NCBI GenBank assembly: GCA_012184525.1 | Contig: WOFQ01000056.1 | Span: forward strand, 180,281-244,280 | Origin: Xenoacremonium recifei | Taxonomy: Eukaryota > Ascomycota > Sordariomycetes > Hypocreales > Nectriaceae | Direction of reading: 5' to 3' | Length of the DNA stretch: 64,000 bases | Shown: positions 10,427-20,849 of the stretch, in pieces | Layout: each line of letters starts with the position of its first letter | How positions within the stretch are numbered: the stretch's first letter is position 1 | Translations under genes and position numbers: made by a program | The notes under the pieces: generated by a model | Databases searched by the model: none | What the model saw: only the letters and a program-made list of their open reading frames with translations | What the model was told of the DNA's origin: nothing

Positions 10427-11554
10427 TTACCTCGCCGCGATATGCTTCTCATGCAACTCCTTCACAGCCGGGATAATCAACCCCTCAATCTCCACGCCCG
10501 GGTCCTCCCGCGGCAGCTCCTCCGCGCGCAACGGCCTTCCCTCGGCCTCTCCCCAGCCTGCACCGCCTTCACGAGGCACGCGAATCCAGCGGTCCGGCTC
10601 GCCGGGGCCTACGAAGACGACCTCCCACTTGCGCGTCGAGAGCAGGTTGCCGATGACCAGGTGATGCTGGTACCGGTCTAAGCTGTACCGCGCCTTGTGT
10701 ACTAGGATCGCTGGGTCTGTCTCCAGCTTGAAAGATACGATCATGCCCTCGGGCGCCCATCCGTCCACCAGGTTCTTGAGGAACTTGGGCACTGGGTCGA
10801 GGTCGATAACCAGCCGCTTCGAGCGCGGCACTGAAGGCGACGAGTCAAAGTTGTCGAACGTCTCCTCGTCCTCCTCCTGCGTCGGCGCCTGATCCACCAC
10901 CTTGGCCGCCTGCTTCTCCCCATCCACAGCGTTGGTGCTCTGAATCTTGTGCTCAGCCATGCGATCCGGCGGCACGAAGAAATCCGACACAGCCGCCGCG
11001 AGATACAGCAGCGCCGCCGGGCCCAGCGGCCGCATCAGCCTCGCAATCTCGCGCAGCTCGTGCAAGTAGTCGACGATCGTGACAAACGGCAGCGTCAACA
11101 GCATGTTGCGATCGCGCGCCTCGCGGTACTGCCGCAGCACACCCCGCATCTTGTCCTCGTCGCCGCGCCGCACCGCCAGATGCCCGTCGGCGCCCTCGCT
11201 CAGGAAGTCCAGGAAGCAGTCGGTCGAGTGCGAGTAGTGGCGCGAGTATGGCAGCAGGCTGAATTGCCGGTGCAGGAAGATGACGGCGTATCCCGCCTGC
11301 AGGAAATACTCGGCTGATGTTGCACCTCGCGTGCCGGCGCTGAAGTTGTCGATGTACCGCACCGTCTGCCGCTCCAGCGGGACTGTCGTGCCGCCCGACG
11401 TCACCAGCACCACTCGGCGGCCAGCAGCAGCGTGCGAGGTGATGAAGCCGCGAGCAAGAGCCAGATGGGCTTCGAGGTTGCGTGGCGGAGGGTTCTGCGC
11501 GAAGTAGGCCTTTTCGGCCTCGAGTGCCTCGATAGCAGCGGCGTCAGAGGCCAT
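10427..11554 (-). CDS. CAB2: Phosphopantothenate-cysteine ligase (PPCS)
   Basis: A single exon of 375 residues. The enzyme joins cysteine to 4'-phosphopantothenate, the second step of coenzyme A synthesis, in the cytosol. Diagnostic stretches are VVLVTSGGTTVPLE, TVRYIDNFSAGTRGA, YAVIFLHRQFS..PYSR, YLAAAVSDFFVP and VSFKLETDP, followed by the nucleotide-contacting HLVIGNLLSTRK. Length fits eukaryotic PPCS. I chose the ATG at 11554 (MASDAAAIEALEAEKAYF); the frame stays open upstream to 11644, but those 30 residues are His- and Pro-rich and look like 5' leader. An acidic insert (QEEDEETFDNFDSS) interrupts the core. Confidence 0.92.
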   Translation of the reverse strand: MASDAAAIEALEAEKAYFAQNPPPRNLEAHLALARGFITSHAAAGRRVVLVTSGGTTVPLERQTVRYIDNFSAGTRGATSAEYFLQAGYAVIFLHRQFSLLPYSRHYSHSTDCFLDFLSEGADGHLAVRRGDEDKMRGVLRQYREARDRNMLLTLPFVTIVDYLHELREIARLMRPLGPAALLYLAAAVSDFFVPPDRMAEHKIQSTNAVDGEKQAAKVVDQAPTQEEDEETFDNFDSSPSVPRSKRLVIDLDPVPKFLKNLVDGWAPEGMIVSFKLETDPAILVHKARYSLDRYQHHLVIGNLLSTRKWEVVFVGPGEPDRWIRVPREGGAGWGEAEGRPLRAEELPREDPGVEIEGLIIPAVKELHEKHIAAR

Positions 11555-11764
11555 GGCGACAAGATTATGGGGTGGTGATGATCGCAGATGCAGCGTGTGG
11601 TGTTGATGGGTAACAACTGCAATATTTCTCTCTCGGGGAGTCACAATATCTTCAAATCTGAAATATCAATCGATTCGCTCAATCCATGCCAGTGAATGGT
11701 TTAGAAAAGAAAAAAGGCGCTGTCGAAAAACTCCTCTATCCATTCCCCCCAGCTGTGCTCACAA

Positions 11765-12055
11765 CTACGAAGCAGATCCCATCCCGGGCCGCTCAATCTC
11801 GATAATATCCCCAAGCCGCCCGCCGAACCCACCAGAAACCGAACTCCTGACCCGAAAACGAGCGGCATCTTCGGATTCGGGAGAGCCACCCAACGCAACG
11901 GGCCTCGGCCCCGACGCCGACCTCTTCAGCATGGTGTTGAGGGTATTCCTCGGCGTGGTCCAGCCGGACATACGGGGGAAGTGTGGCAAACGAGAGGCTC
12001 CTAATTGATAAGATAGACGGGCGGTTCGGGTGCCAAACAAGGCGCGTGAGACCAT
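11765..12055 (-). CDS. Possible small mitochondrial protein
   Basis: An open frame of 96 residues starting MVSRALFGTRTARL; an alternative ATG at 12100 adds 15 residues. The N-terminus is rich in Arg, Ser and Leu with no acidic residue over about 50 positions, which fits a mitochondrial targeting sequence. The tail is Gly-rich and ends GDIIEIERPGMGSAS. Other minus-strand frames overlap it in this GC-rich stretch, so it could be chance or the leader of PPCS. No family recognised. Confidence 0.3.
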   Translation of the reverse strand: MVSRALFGTRTARLSYQLGASRLPHFPRMSGWTTPRNTLNTMLKRSASGPRPVALGGSPESEDAARFRVRSSVSGGFGGRLGDIIEIERPGMGSAS

Positions 12056-12342
12056 TACGTCGAGTTCGAGCGACACTCTTTGGTACGACCCAAACTCCAT
12101 GATCTGATGGCCTCCCGAACACGGCGGAGCCGGGGAGGTACCGATGCCTCCGGACGAGCGCGGCCGGCCACGTGGTCCGTGCGGTCCGGATCTCTTCGGA
12201 GGTTGCCGGCCAGACCGGGCTTGACATCATGCAGAACACCCACTCGTTTCAGCAAGCAAGCATTGATCTAGTTCTCAATTCATACACGTGTACAGTTGTT
12301 GCTTTACATGATTTGCCTTTCCCCCGCTGTCCTCCTCTTTCT

Positions 12343-14147
12343 CTATCGTCCACCAGACAGCCTCCAAGCCCGCAGCGGGAGACTCTGCAGGTGCAGCACC
12401 TTCGGACGGATGAACCAGAAGAACGTTGCCGCGCCGAACAAAACACACAGGATGTTCACCACATAGTATCCATCGTGTACCACCTCACAGGTGCCTCCAC
12501 CAGCCTCGCACCTCTCCTTGTCGGCCTGCACCGCACACGAGAACGCCTCCTTGACCAGGATCCCCTTGAGGTTCGTCAGCCCTGGCTTGCCGGGGTGACA
12601 GGTGGCAACCGTAAAGGCGTCGACGAGTCGCAGGACGAAGTATCGCGGGAAAGTTCCACCGAGGTTGCAGACACTGTCAAGCCGTTAGCGATGCTGAAAA
12701 TGCTTAAAAACGAAGTCCACACTTACGTCGCAAGAAGCGTCATGTAGGTGCCGCCGATCACGGGGTCAGACACCCGCGCGTGGAACGCCGACACCGCCAC
12801 GAACATGATGGTGTTGGTAAACGTCGAGAACACGTGCTCGGCAATCACCACGAGTAGGTACCCAGGCGTCACGCCCTCAGCCGGGAACATAGCCACCACG
12901 AGCTGTCCCGTGAGTGCGGCAACCAGCCGGCCCATGAATCCCCAGCACCAGAGTCGCATCGGCGTGTACTTCTGGCACCACATTCCCGCATAGTATCCCA
13001 CGCCGATCTCGAACGGAAAGTCGATGAGCACCGTCAGCGCCATGTTGTCCTTGCCAAAGCCCTTGTCCAGCAGCTTCAGGTTGGTGACGCCGTCATTGGC
13101 CTGGAAGCCGATCTTGGCGATCAGGTGCACCAGGATGATGGTCTGCACGTTCTTGAGCTTCAAGATCCCCCACATGATGCGGTACACATCCCACACGCCG
13201 TCCTCATTATGCGACTTCTCCTCCCGCTTCAGAATCCCGAGGCCCACGGTCACGATGATGTACGACCATCCCCAAAAGCGCAAATAACCGCCCAGTGAGA
13301 TCAAGCCCTCCTCCGAGGGCACAGTCCGGAACCATTTGTTCGCAAAGTCCGCCGCGTTGAAGGCGAGGAAGACGGTGTAGGACATGAAGTGGCCGGCAGT
13401 GAGGCCAACCGTCTGGGCCGTGGACGCGTACGAGACATTACCAGGGGTCAACAGAGTCAACGCCCATCCGTCCACGGCAATATCCTGGGTGGCGCACATA
13501 AGCACTAGGAAGAACCACCACAGCATGAAAGAAAAGGCCGACATGCCGCCTGGCTTCCCTGCGGTGGCCATCATATCTTCCACATGGGATCCAAGCCACA
13601 GCATGCCGAACCCAGACAGGAACTGAATGGGAACGATCCACGTCTTTCGCCGCCCAATCTTGGGGCTCCATACCGCGTCCACGAATGGACTCCAGAATAG
13701 TTTCAAGGAATAGGGATAGGACGCCAACGTAAAGGTGCCAATCTCACTGTAGGACATGTGGTTCTTCAGCAAGAACGGCACCGAGCCCGTGGCCAGGCCC
13801 ATTGGGATGCCCTGCAGAAAGTATAGTAGGACCAGCAACAAGAAATTCCTCTGGTCCTGTCTCGGTAGGTCGAAGAAGCCATGGTTGTTCAGCGCCGGCG
13901 TCTTCGGCACGGGTTCGTCGAGGGAGAAGGATTCGCTCTTGATGAAGTTTGCCGCGACATTATCGGCGTCTTGGTTTGGCGCCTTGCGGCGCATTTCTAC
14001 TCCGTTGCTCATCTTGCCGTTCGCGTGCCCGTTGGTGTTCCCGTTACCGTTCGCGCTACCGTTCAAGTCCTCTGTCTGGAGCTTCAGCGGAGGGGGTCGC
14101 CCGTTTTGCTTGGGAGGCTGTTTCGATTTTCGAGCTCGTACGGTCAT
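12343..14147 (-). CDS. Acetyl-CoA transporter-like MFS protein (SLC33/AT-1 family)
   Basis: Two exons (14147-12727 and 12673-12343) encode 583 residues. After about 95 hydrophilic residues the protein has roughly twelve membrane spans. Family hallmarks are LLYFLQGIPMGLATGSVPFLL, LASYPYSLKLFWSPFVDA, GRRKTWIVPIQ and TQDIAVDGWAL, as in ER acetyl-CoA transporters and related AmpG-type permeases. C-terminal Cys residues (CAVQADKERCEAGGGTC) lie in a predicted loop before the last span. By family it should move acetyl-CoA into the secretory pathway for protein or glycan acetylation; this is inferred. The 53-nt intron has a GTAAGT donor. Confidence 0.88.
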
Positions 14148-15101
14148 AGGTAGTTTCGAGGAATCGGAAATGCGGGTGTAGTAGCAGGTCGGAGACAGAG
14201 TCGAGGAGGTTAGGAGGGGGGAGATTGTTAAAGGAGTACGTAGTTGTATGTATGTATCCGCAGAAGTAATATCGAGATGATCGAGATAATCGAAGGAATG
14301 GATGCGACGTGGGTGGGTCTCAGCGAGGCTTTGGATGTATCAAATGGACAAAACAATGTTGACAGACAGAGACTGTTAGAAACGAAGAAGAGAATGGCAG
14401 TTCCGGAGGGATGAGAACAGCAAAGCCATAAGTCAGAGAGAGCAGCAACGAATCTTCCAGGCAGGGAGTGGGCCGTGGACGCGACGGTACGGGTTTTCTG
14501 AGGCCGTTGGTGGATTTGGATTTGTAAACTGGGGTTCGGGAGTCTGTGACAGATAGTTGCTGACAAGCTACCGTGGCCTCAAGCAGCAGCGCAGCGCAGC
14601 GCAGCGCAGCCTAACTAAGGTAGCTTGCGAAGAGGAGGCTCGCTCGGTAGATCGCCCGAGTGGCGAAGCGACGGCGCGAAACGAAGGGAAGGGACAAGAT
14701 CCCCGAGCAGTCCCCGAGACGGCGACGTGGGGGGACAGAGAGACGGATTCTCCGGCTGGCAGCAGTCAGTCGTCAACTCAACAAATCCCCGGCGCGCAGG
14801 GCTGCTGATGACGATGCTGATGGTGCTGGGAGATGCGACTTTCAGCCTGAGCGCGTGCTAAGCAGGCGATGGGGAAAGCGAATGAACACGTCAGGGGTTG
14901 GACGGCCGGTGGGTCAGATTCTCCGGCAGCCGAGATTGCCTGTTTGGGCAATGTCAGCAAGCCACATCTGCAGCTACCCTGGACCTGACAAAATGCTGGC
15001 TGCCATTTTTTTAAATGCTTTCCTTGTATTTATTCAAAAAGGAACGAGTAGTTCTAAGAGTTTTCGGTGTAGGAGTCGAAGCGACTTGAATAGACCCTGG
15101 T
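14148..15101. other. Intergenic region
   Basis: Upstream region of the SLC33-like gene and 3' flank of the SDR gene. It includes a short gcagc tandem run near 14586-14610. Overlapping short frames around 14557-15118 look like chance. Confidence 0.45.
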
Positions 15102-16024
15102 TTACATGCTCCCTGTAACTCCGCCACTCACCCCAATCCACTGCGCAGTGATCCAGCGGCTCTTTTCCGACACCAGAAGAAGCGCGGCATCCGCAATATC
15201 CTCAATTGTTCCGATACGATCAGCTGCCCGCGTCTGTGCAACCAGGGACGTCTGAAGATCAGTAGGCGACCCGTCAGCCCCGACTAGGTATGCCTTCGAC
15301 ATCTCCGTCATAACTGGGCCAGGCCCGATGCTATTGACGGTGATTCCATGGCTTTTCCCAAGCTATTTGCAAGTATGTTAGAACCTAGACAGAAGCAATA
15401 TTATGTATAAGGCAATGAAAGCTCACCTCGCCGGCGAATAGCCCCGTCAAAGCATCCTGCGCGGCTTTGGTCACAGTGTATATAAGGGACGGGACTAGAA
15501 TTTTCGAGGCGGTAGAACCGATGTTGATAATACGGCCGCCCCTGGGCATTTTTCCAACGCTGACAACAGCCTGTGTGAGGTAGACCACGCCGAAGACATT
15601 GATCCCGAATTGATCTTCAAGCTGCTCCGTTGTAGCCTCCATAATAGGGATATTACCCGCGGCTGCCTGGTTGTTTACTAGAAAGGACTTAGTTTTGCTG
15701 AAGACACCACATCCACTATCACATACCGAGAATATCAATGTGATCAACATTGAATGCCTTCAAGACCTGCTCAATCATCTGGTTCGCAGCATTGGAGTCC
15801 TTCACCTGTCCTTGAACGACGGTTGTTTTGGTGCCAAACTCCTGGGCGATATCTTTTGCTACCTTCTCAGCCCGCGTCTTAGACTCTGCCGACGCATAAT
15901 GGATTGCCACAGACGCGCCGTTTCGAGCAAAGGCTTTAGCAATCGCACATCCGATACCATGTTCTCTGCTAGAGCCTGTGACCAGAGCAGTCTTGCCTGC
16001 GAGGGAGAGAGTATCGCCCGCCAT
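15102..16024 (-). CDS. Short-chain dehydrogenase/reductase (SDR)
   Basis: Three exons (16024-15727, 15677-15427, 15362-15102) give 269 residues. The Rossmann motif is TGSSREHGIG, a TGxxxGxG variant with two extra residues. NNQAAAG follows strand 4, SerThrAla lies in the NIGSTASKI stretch, and YTVTK provides the catalytic Tyr and Lys. The C-terminus has GPGPVMTEM and ends in WIGVSGGV, as in classical FabG-like SDRs. It is a soluble NAD(P)(H)-dependent oxidoreductase of unknown substrate. The ATG at 16024 is chosen over an upstream in-frame ATG at 16063 because it directly precedes the fold. It has its own TATA box and sits next to a regulator-like gene and a second SDR. Confidence 0.9.
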
Positions 16025-16137
16025 GTTTAGTATAGTAGCGAGAGAAAGAAGATGATGAGGCAAAGTATCACAATGAGTCTGGAATCTTATGAGACAACTG
16101 ATAGAGTGAACTCCCTACATGCAAGAATTCCTGTCGA

Positions 16138-16146
16138 TTTATATAT
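16138..16146 (-). promoter_or_regulatory. TATA box of the SDR gene
   Basis: Minus-strand ATATATAAA about 114 bp upstream of the ATG at 16024. The spacing resembles that of the TATA box before the second SDR. Confidence 0.45.
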
Positions 16147-16771
16147 GATGCATGAAACTGTTTTTGATTCATCGAGATATTATTCATCTATATGGCTACA
16201 TGAATTATTAACGAGAGCGATATCCTAGGACCAGTCGTCTTCATAAGCAGTCACCTTTTTGATAAATGGAACTTGTGCGATTTCTAGTGGGATTCGGTGG
16301 TTCCGAAAGCGCCGTCCTGGTAGAAATTCAAAGTCGCGTCCTAATGATGTCTTGGAAATTAAGTTTGACTGGCGAAAAGAGCTCTGGTTGCCAATACCGG
16401 TCGTCATCACGGAGCGGGCCATTCGGCGGCGCCGAACTCGCGTCCCATTATTACTAATGTGGTTTGCTATTGCAGACGGCCTAACAGAAGCACAAATATG
16501 TCGCCAGGGTAGTTTTGAGACGAGAGCTTTCTCTGAATGAGATATTGATGTGAAAAAAAGGTAGAAAGGAGGGATTTGTGGTATTGTTCTGCGGTAGGAT
16601 CAAATGTCGAAGAGAAACAGGGTAATCTGAACTTGGTTGAGTGTCGTACACCAGCATATATTAGTATCATCGTAGAACACATCAAAGAATATTGTTTCGC
16701 ATGCGCTTTTGTACTAGATTTGACGCTTTGCATTTGAGTGTAAAGTATATGTTGCTTTGAGGTAGCGACCA
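16147..16771. other. Intergenic region between SDR and regulator
   Basis: AT-rich sequence. It holds the distal promoter of the SDR gene and the 3' flank of the regulator-like gene. Short frames here lack family features and splice continuity. Confidence 0.4.
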
Positions 16772-17677
16772 TCAAGGAGCTACGAACCGCTCAGGATTCG
16801 GCTCACTGATCTCATCAAACGCCACCCCCGGAAAGAACCGTGGCAAACCAAGCAAGAAGGACGAATTCAGATCAATCCAAACAATAATCCTCCTCAACAG
16901 CCCTCCCAGCCCCAACGCATCCAACCCACCCCTCACCATAACCATCCGACACAACCCGTCCATGTGCACGCGATACGACGCCGCATTGCCATGCATAGCC
17001 TCAAAGCTCGCCATCTTGGCCACGGCCCCGATGACCGCATCGCTAACCCGCTTCTGCTCGTCCGCAAAGGCCGCGTTGATGCACCGAATGGCCTCGGACT
17101 TGAGCTGCAGGATCTCGCAGCTGACGCGCGGGATGCGGTTGACCGAGGCCGAGTTGGAGGCCGAGAGCAGCAGCACGGTCTGGAAGGTGGCGGCGTTGGA
17201 GATGACGAGGGGGAACCAGCGTGTGCGTAGCAGGCCCTTGTTGCCCGGTTGGTCAAGCTCCGGGATGTCAACGGCCATGTGAACTAGGTCTGGGATGGGC
17301 GTGTTAGTGAACATGCGAGTTGCATTAAGGGGGCTAGGATACATACAATGATCCACCAGTTCAGGCACAAAGGGCTTCCATTCCCCTGGATATGCTCTGA
17401 ACGGATCGACTCGACCGCCTCCGAGCTGATACTCCAACGGGGGCTGCTGCACAACTCGCAGCTCGACAGCTTGGACTCCTTCAGTCTGGCTCTCAACCAA
17501 CTCAAACGTCACCGTCTGGTCGGCCTTGTTGTATCTCCGCCGCGACCCCGGCTTATGCCTGGCTATGGCGTGCGTCTTCCATGCCTGTCGAGACAAATGA
17601 GCCTTTACTCTCCGCGTCGCATTGCCCTTGAGCTGCGAAGGCCTATCTCCGACCAGGAACTCAAAGCGCGTGGCCAT
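16772..17677 (-). CDS. Fungal transcription factor-like protein without zinc cluster (Fungal_trans_2 type)
   Basis: Two exons (17677-17347 and 17289-16772) give 282 residues. The N-terminus reads FEFLVGDRPSQLKG then RRVKAHLSRQAWKTHAIARHK and a basic GSRRRYNK, a layout common in proteins of the Fungal_trans_2 (DUF3468, PF11951) group that lack a Zn2Cys6 domain. The rest is helical with PFRAYPGEWKPFVPELVDHY and MASFEAMHGNAASYRVHMDGL, typical of that group. The 57-nt intron is a multiple of three. It lacks any obvious DNA-binding domain, so a direct regulatory role is inferred only from the family. It diverges from the SDR at 18233, which could share control elements with it. Confidence 0.75.
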   Translation of the reverse strand: MATRFEFLVGDRPSQLKGNATRRVKAHLSRQAWKTHAIARHKPGSRRRYNKADQTVTFELVESQTEGVQAVELRVVQQPPLEYQLGGGRVDPFRAYPGEWKPFVPELVDHCMYPSPLNATRMFTNTPIPDLVHMAVDIPELDQPGNKGLLRTRWFPLVISNAATFQTVLLLSASNSASVNRIPRVSCEILQLKSEAIRCINAAFADEQKRVSDAVIGAVAKMASFEAMHGNAASYRVHMDGLCRMVMVRGGLDALGLGGLLRRIIVWIDLNSSFLLGLPRFFPGVAFDEISEPNPERFVAP

Positions 17678-18232
17678 GCTGATCGGAGTTTGCTCGACCG
17701 CAGTAGCTCCGAGGATGCGGAGGGTTGCAGCATGGTATTTGAGTGAGGAGTCCGAGGCTTTGCGCGATGTTCAAGACATTACGCCACTGCGGCTGTGATC
17801 TGGAGCTCCCCGTGCCTTCAGCTCCAACGCCCCGCGAATCTGTCACCAACGGTTCGGGCAGGGATCGGCCTTCAGCTGGGCGGTTGCAGCGAGGCTCCAC
17901 GATCTAACCCAGATAGGTGTCTGCATCTGGCTCGTTAGCGGACGCCAGTTGGGGTCAAACTCCAACTCTACTGGCGAGGATCTTTGTCGGTGGCTCTCCG
18001 TATCGGCTGAGGAGGTGATTTCATATTTCCGAAGAGGAGTGAGCTCTGATATCCCGCCAGACACGTCATTTTGTATAGGGAGAAGAGGGGTATTGCATGA
18101 TGGAGAGTTGGAAAATATATATAAAGCTGGTGGCTGTCAATTCGGAAACACACTCGTTGCTTATTTGACTTACACCAGAAGACCCCTGTCAGATCAACAC
18201 CAACACCAAAACTAGCCTTCACCACTACAAAA
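17678..18232. promoter_or_regulatory. Divergent promoter, regulator and SDR
   Basis: A 555-bp spacer lies between the regulator-like gene (minus) and the second SDR (plus). On the SDR side TATATATAAAG sits at 18116-18126, about 107 bp before the ATG, followed by a CA-rich leader (caacaccaacaccaaaac). Sharing of elements is inferred from the arrangement. Confidence 0.5.
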
Positions 18233-19088
18233 ATGTCACTTTCAGGAAAGACTGCGCTCATTGCGGGAGGCGTCAAGAACCTGGGCGCCGAAATTGCGCT
18301 CGCCTTGGCCGCCCTTGGAGCTGATCTCGCGCTGCACTACAACTCGCCGTCCTCTAAAGACGAGGCCGCTAAGCTGCAGAAGACTCTCAGCGAGAAGTAT
18401 CCAAAGACCAAAGTTCAGTTCTACCAAGCCGACCTCACCACGGAGGCCGCAGTCGATCAACTCTTCACAACTGCCCTTAAGGACTTTGGCAAGATTGACA
18501 TCGTCATCAACACGGTGGGCAAGGTCCTCAAGAAGCCCATCACCGAGATCACGGAGGCGGAGTATGATACCATGTTCGCGTAAGTATTTGCTGCTATTCA
18601 TTTCGTAGGCTCTTCACTGAAAGCTCCCAGCGTCAACTCCAAGTGCGCGTTCCTCATCCTCAAGGCTGCTGCTAAGCACGTAACGGACGGCGGCAAGATC
18701 ATCACCATCGTCACGGCGCTTCTGGCCGCCTTCACCGGCTTCTACACCTCGTATGCCGGCTCCAAGGCGCCCGTGGAGCACTTCACCAGGGGCGTGGCCA
18801 AGGAACTCCAGCCTCGAGGCATCAGCGTCAATGCGGTTGCTCCAGGCCCAATGGATACGCGTAAGTGCTTTAAGAGATCTTTGGTTCACAACAGCGCCTG
18901 ACTTGTTTGTAGCATTCTTTTACCCCCAAGAATCGCCCGAAGCCGTTGCCTACCATAAAAGTCAGGCGCTTGGAGGTCGATTGACAGATGTCAAGGACAT
19001 CGCGCCGCTTGTGCGATTCCTCGTATCGGAGGGTGGATGGATCACTGGACAGACCATTTTCGCCAACGGCGGTTATACGACTCGATAG
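18233..19088 (+). CDS. Short-chain dehydrogenase/reductase (SDR), second copy
   Basis: Three exons (18233-18579, 18631-18860, 18913-19088) encode 250 residues. The cofactor loop is AGGVKNLGAEIA in place of TGxxxGxG, a form seen in one fungal SDR subgroup. INTVG replaces the usual NNAG, and YAGSK carries the catalytic Tyr and Lys. The residue 13 before that Tyr is Thr, where classical SDRs have Ser. NAVAPGPMDT and WITGQTIFANGG close the fold. It is probably a cytosolic NAD(P)-dependent reductase of unknown substrate. It is clearly diverged from the SDR at 15102, so the two are not a recent tandem duplication. Confidence 0.9.
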
Positions 19089-19445
19089 AGGGAGTTCGGG
19101 GTCCATCGATGTATGGGAGGCGCTCGAGAGGAGTCCTTCACTTGAGGGGATGTAACCAGAAGCTCCTAGTTAGCGATCGTAAAGAAGACAAAAGAAATCA
19201 AGAAAACGCCAACATTGAATTTATCGAATTATATGCCAAATTTGACTTCGAATAGAGATTGTGATGGAATTTCTACTATGATGACTGGGATGAAGCTGTA
19301 GGACGTAGCTGTCGCTGGTGGGGGACTGGCATTTGTTTACTTTCTTATCTTATCTGCTCCATCCCCCAACATCAACACCGACAAACGCGCAACGGCCCTC
19401 TACCTCACGACCATCAGCAAACTATCTCCCACAACAGCTGCAGTC
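19089..19445. other. Intergenic region
   Basis: This separates the SDR from the Mcm21 gene. AT-rich 3' flank gives way to a CA-rich leader (catcaacaccgacaaacgc) before the ATG at 19446. No ORF of note. Confidence 0.45.
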
Positions 19446-20384
19446 ATGACTCAATTACCCCCTGCTGATGCTCTAGAAAGCAATCCTCTGGATGACGAGA
19501 TCGCATCACTGCAAGAAGAGGGCTAGTACCAAACCGCCCATTTGTCCATCCATTGAGCTGACAATCTTCCTCCAGTGGCATCCCTCCGCAAAACGCTGCG
19601 CATCGAATGCTCAACGATCCTCTCCTCCGCCGCGACCCAAGCCAGCGTCCGCTCCCTGCGCAAAGACGACAAACTCATCAGCCAGGCCGAGCTCCAGCGC
19701 GCCTACGCCCAGCAATGTCTTCACCGCATCACCACATCTGTCACGTCCTTCAAAGTGCGCGACCCAGACCCCAACGCTGTCGACGCCGGCCACGTGCTGG
19801 GCCTGCGCTTCGAGATCATGGCGAAAGGCGAATTCCTACGGCCCTACTACGTTATGCTGAACCGGCCGTTCTTCAACTCGACGCACCTGCGCGTCCATCG
19901 CCATACACTGCCTCCCGCGATTCCGCTGGCTGGCCTCGCAGCGCGCCACCTCCCCGCGCCACGCCCCGAGAGCGACAATCCGCCGCGACAGGACCTCGAT
20001 CGCTTTGCGCGAACGCTGCGACGCGAGATCGTGCGCTACCATAACCGACTGGGCGTGTCGGCGGACCTGCGGCGCGCGCTGGGACTGCACGAGAAGACGG
20101 CCAGGAACTTGATGCCTAACGATATTGTGGACGTCGGAATTGCGGACATAGAGGCGAAGCAAATCCGACTGACATGGGCTGATGACAGGAGTGGCCGAGT
20201 GGTGATGGACGATGACGGCAAGATTGTGAAGCTCATGGTGTTTGGGGCACAGGGGCGAGACTGGGAGACGACAAAAGAGCTGTATGGCAATTATGAGCGC
20301 GTGGAAGACGTCACGAAGCGACTGCAGGAATACTCTCAGACACGGACTGCCGATGAGCCTCGGGAGGAGTCTCCTACCATATGA
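19446..20384 (+). CDS. mcm21: Kinetochore protein Mcm21/CENP-O
   Basis: Two exons (19446-19521 and 19576-20384) encode 294 residues. The protein is an inner-kinetochore subunit of the COMA/Ctf19-CENP complex. Recognised stretches are LGLRFEIMAKGEFLRPYYVMLNRPFF and the hallmark LRVHRHTLPPAIPLAGLAARHLP, then a helical segment FARTLRREIVRYHNRLG. The N-terminus forms a coiled coil that spans the junction (IASLQEEVASLRKTL). The intron begins GC, not GT (G|GCTAGT...CTCCAG): no GT donor keeps the frame, unspliced reading stops at the next codon, and the GC-AG junction restores the heptads. A matching ATG lies upstream at 19446. Confidence 0.85.
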
Positions 20385-20849
20385 CTGACGGCAACGCAAT
20401 GATGATTGATATATTACCATCGGGGAACACAGCCAACATGGAAGCGTCCATTGTCTTTCTCTCACGAGACTCGCGTCAGATTCATACTGAGACGTGGAGA
20501 ACACGGGACCGAACATACTTCTACATCTTGTAATGGTAAGTGTCTCCCCGAAGGATCTTATACACAATCACAGCTAACCAGATGCGACAGACACGGTTGA
20601 GGATATCGTTTCGTTTGAGACTCATCACAAGAACCACACGAGAAGACTTATATAATCAACAAGGAGTATTGGAATTATGTATCAAGAATTATAACTACAC
20701 TGATCGACCTGGGAGTAGGGCGTCCGAAATCCAACATCCACAAAAGAAAATCCAGGCAGGCAAGGCAAGGCAGCGAATCCGACTCGCTTCATATCCCATT
20801 TCCCCATTCCGTCGTGACGAGGCTCATCGCGCGAGCTCTGAGCCGTCGC
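20385..20849. other. Convergent spacer
   Basis: This spacer lies between the 3' ends of mcm21 and the GPI protein gene. It is AT-rich in the middle (20640-20700). No gene supported. Confidence 0.45.

Noticed and set aside
15102..19088. Idea that the two SDRs are a recent tandem duplication
   Set aside because: Cofactor loops, lengths and intron positions differ, so they are separate subfamilies.
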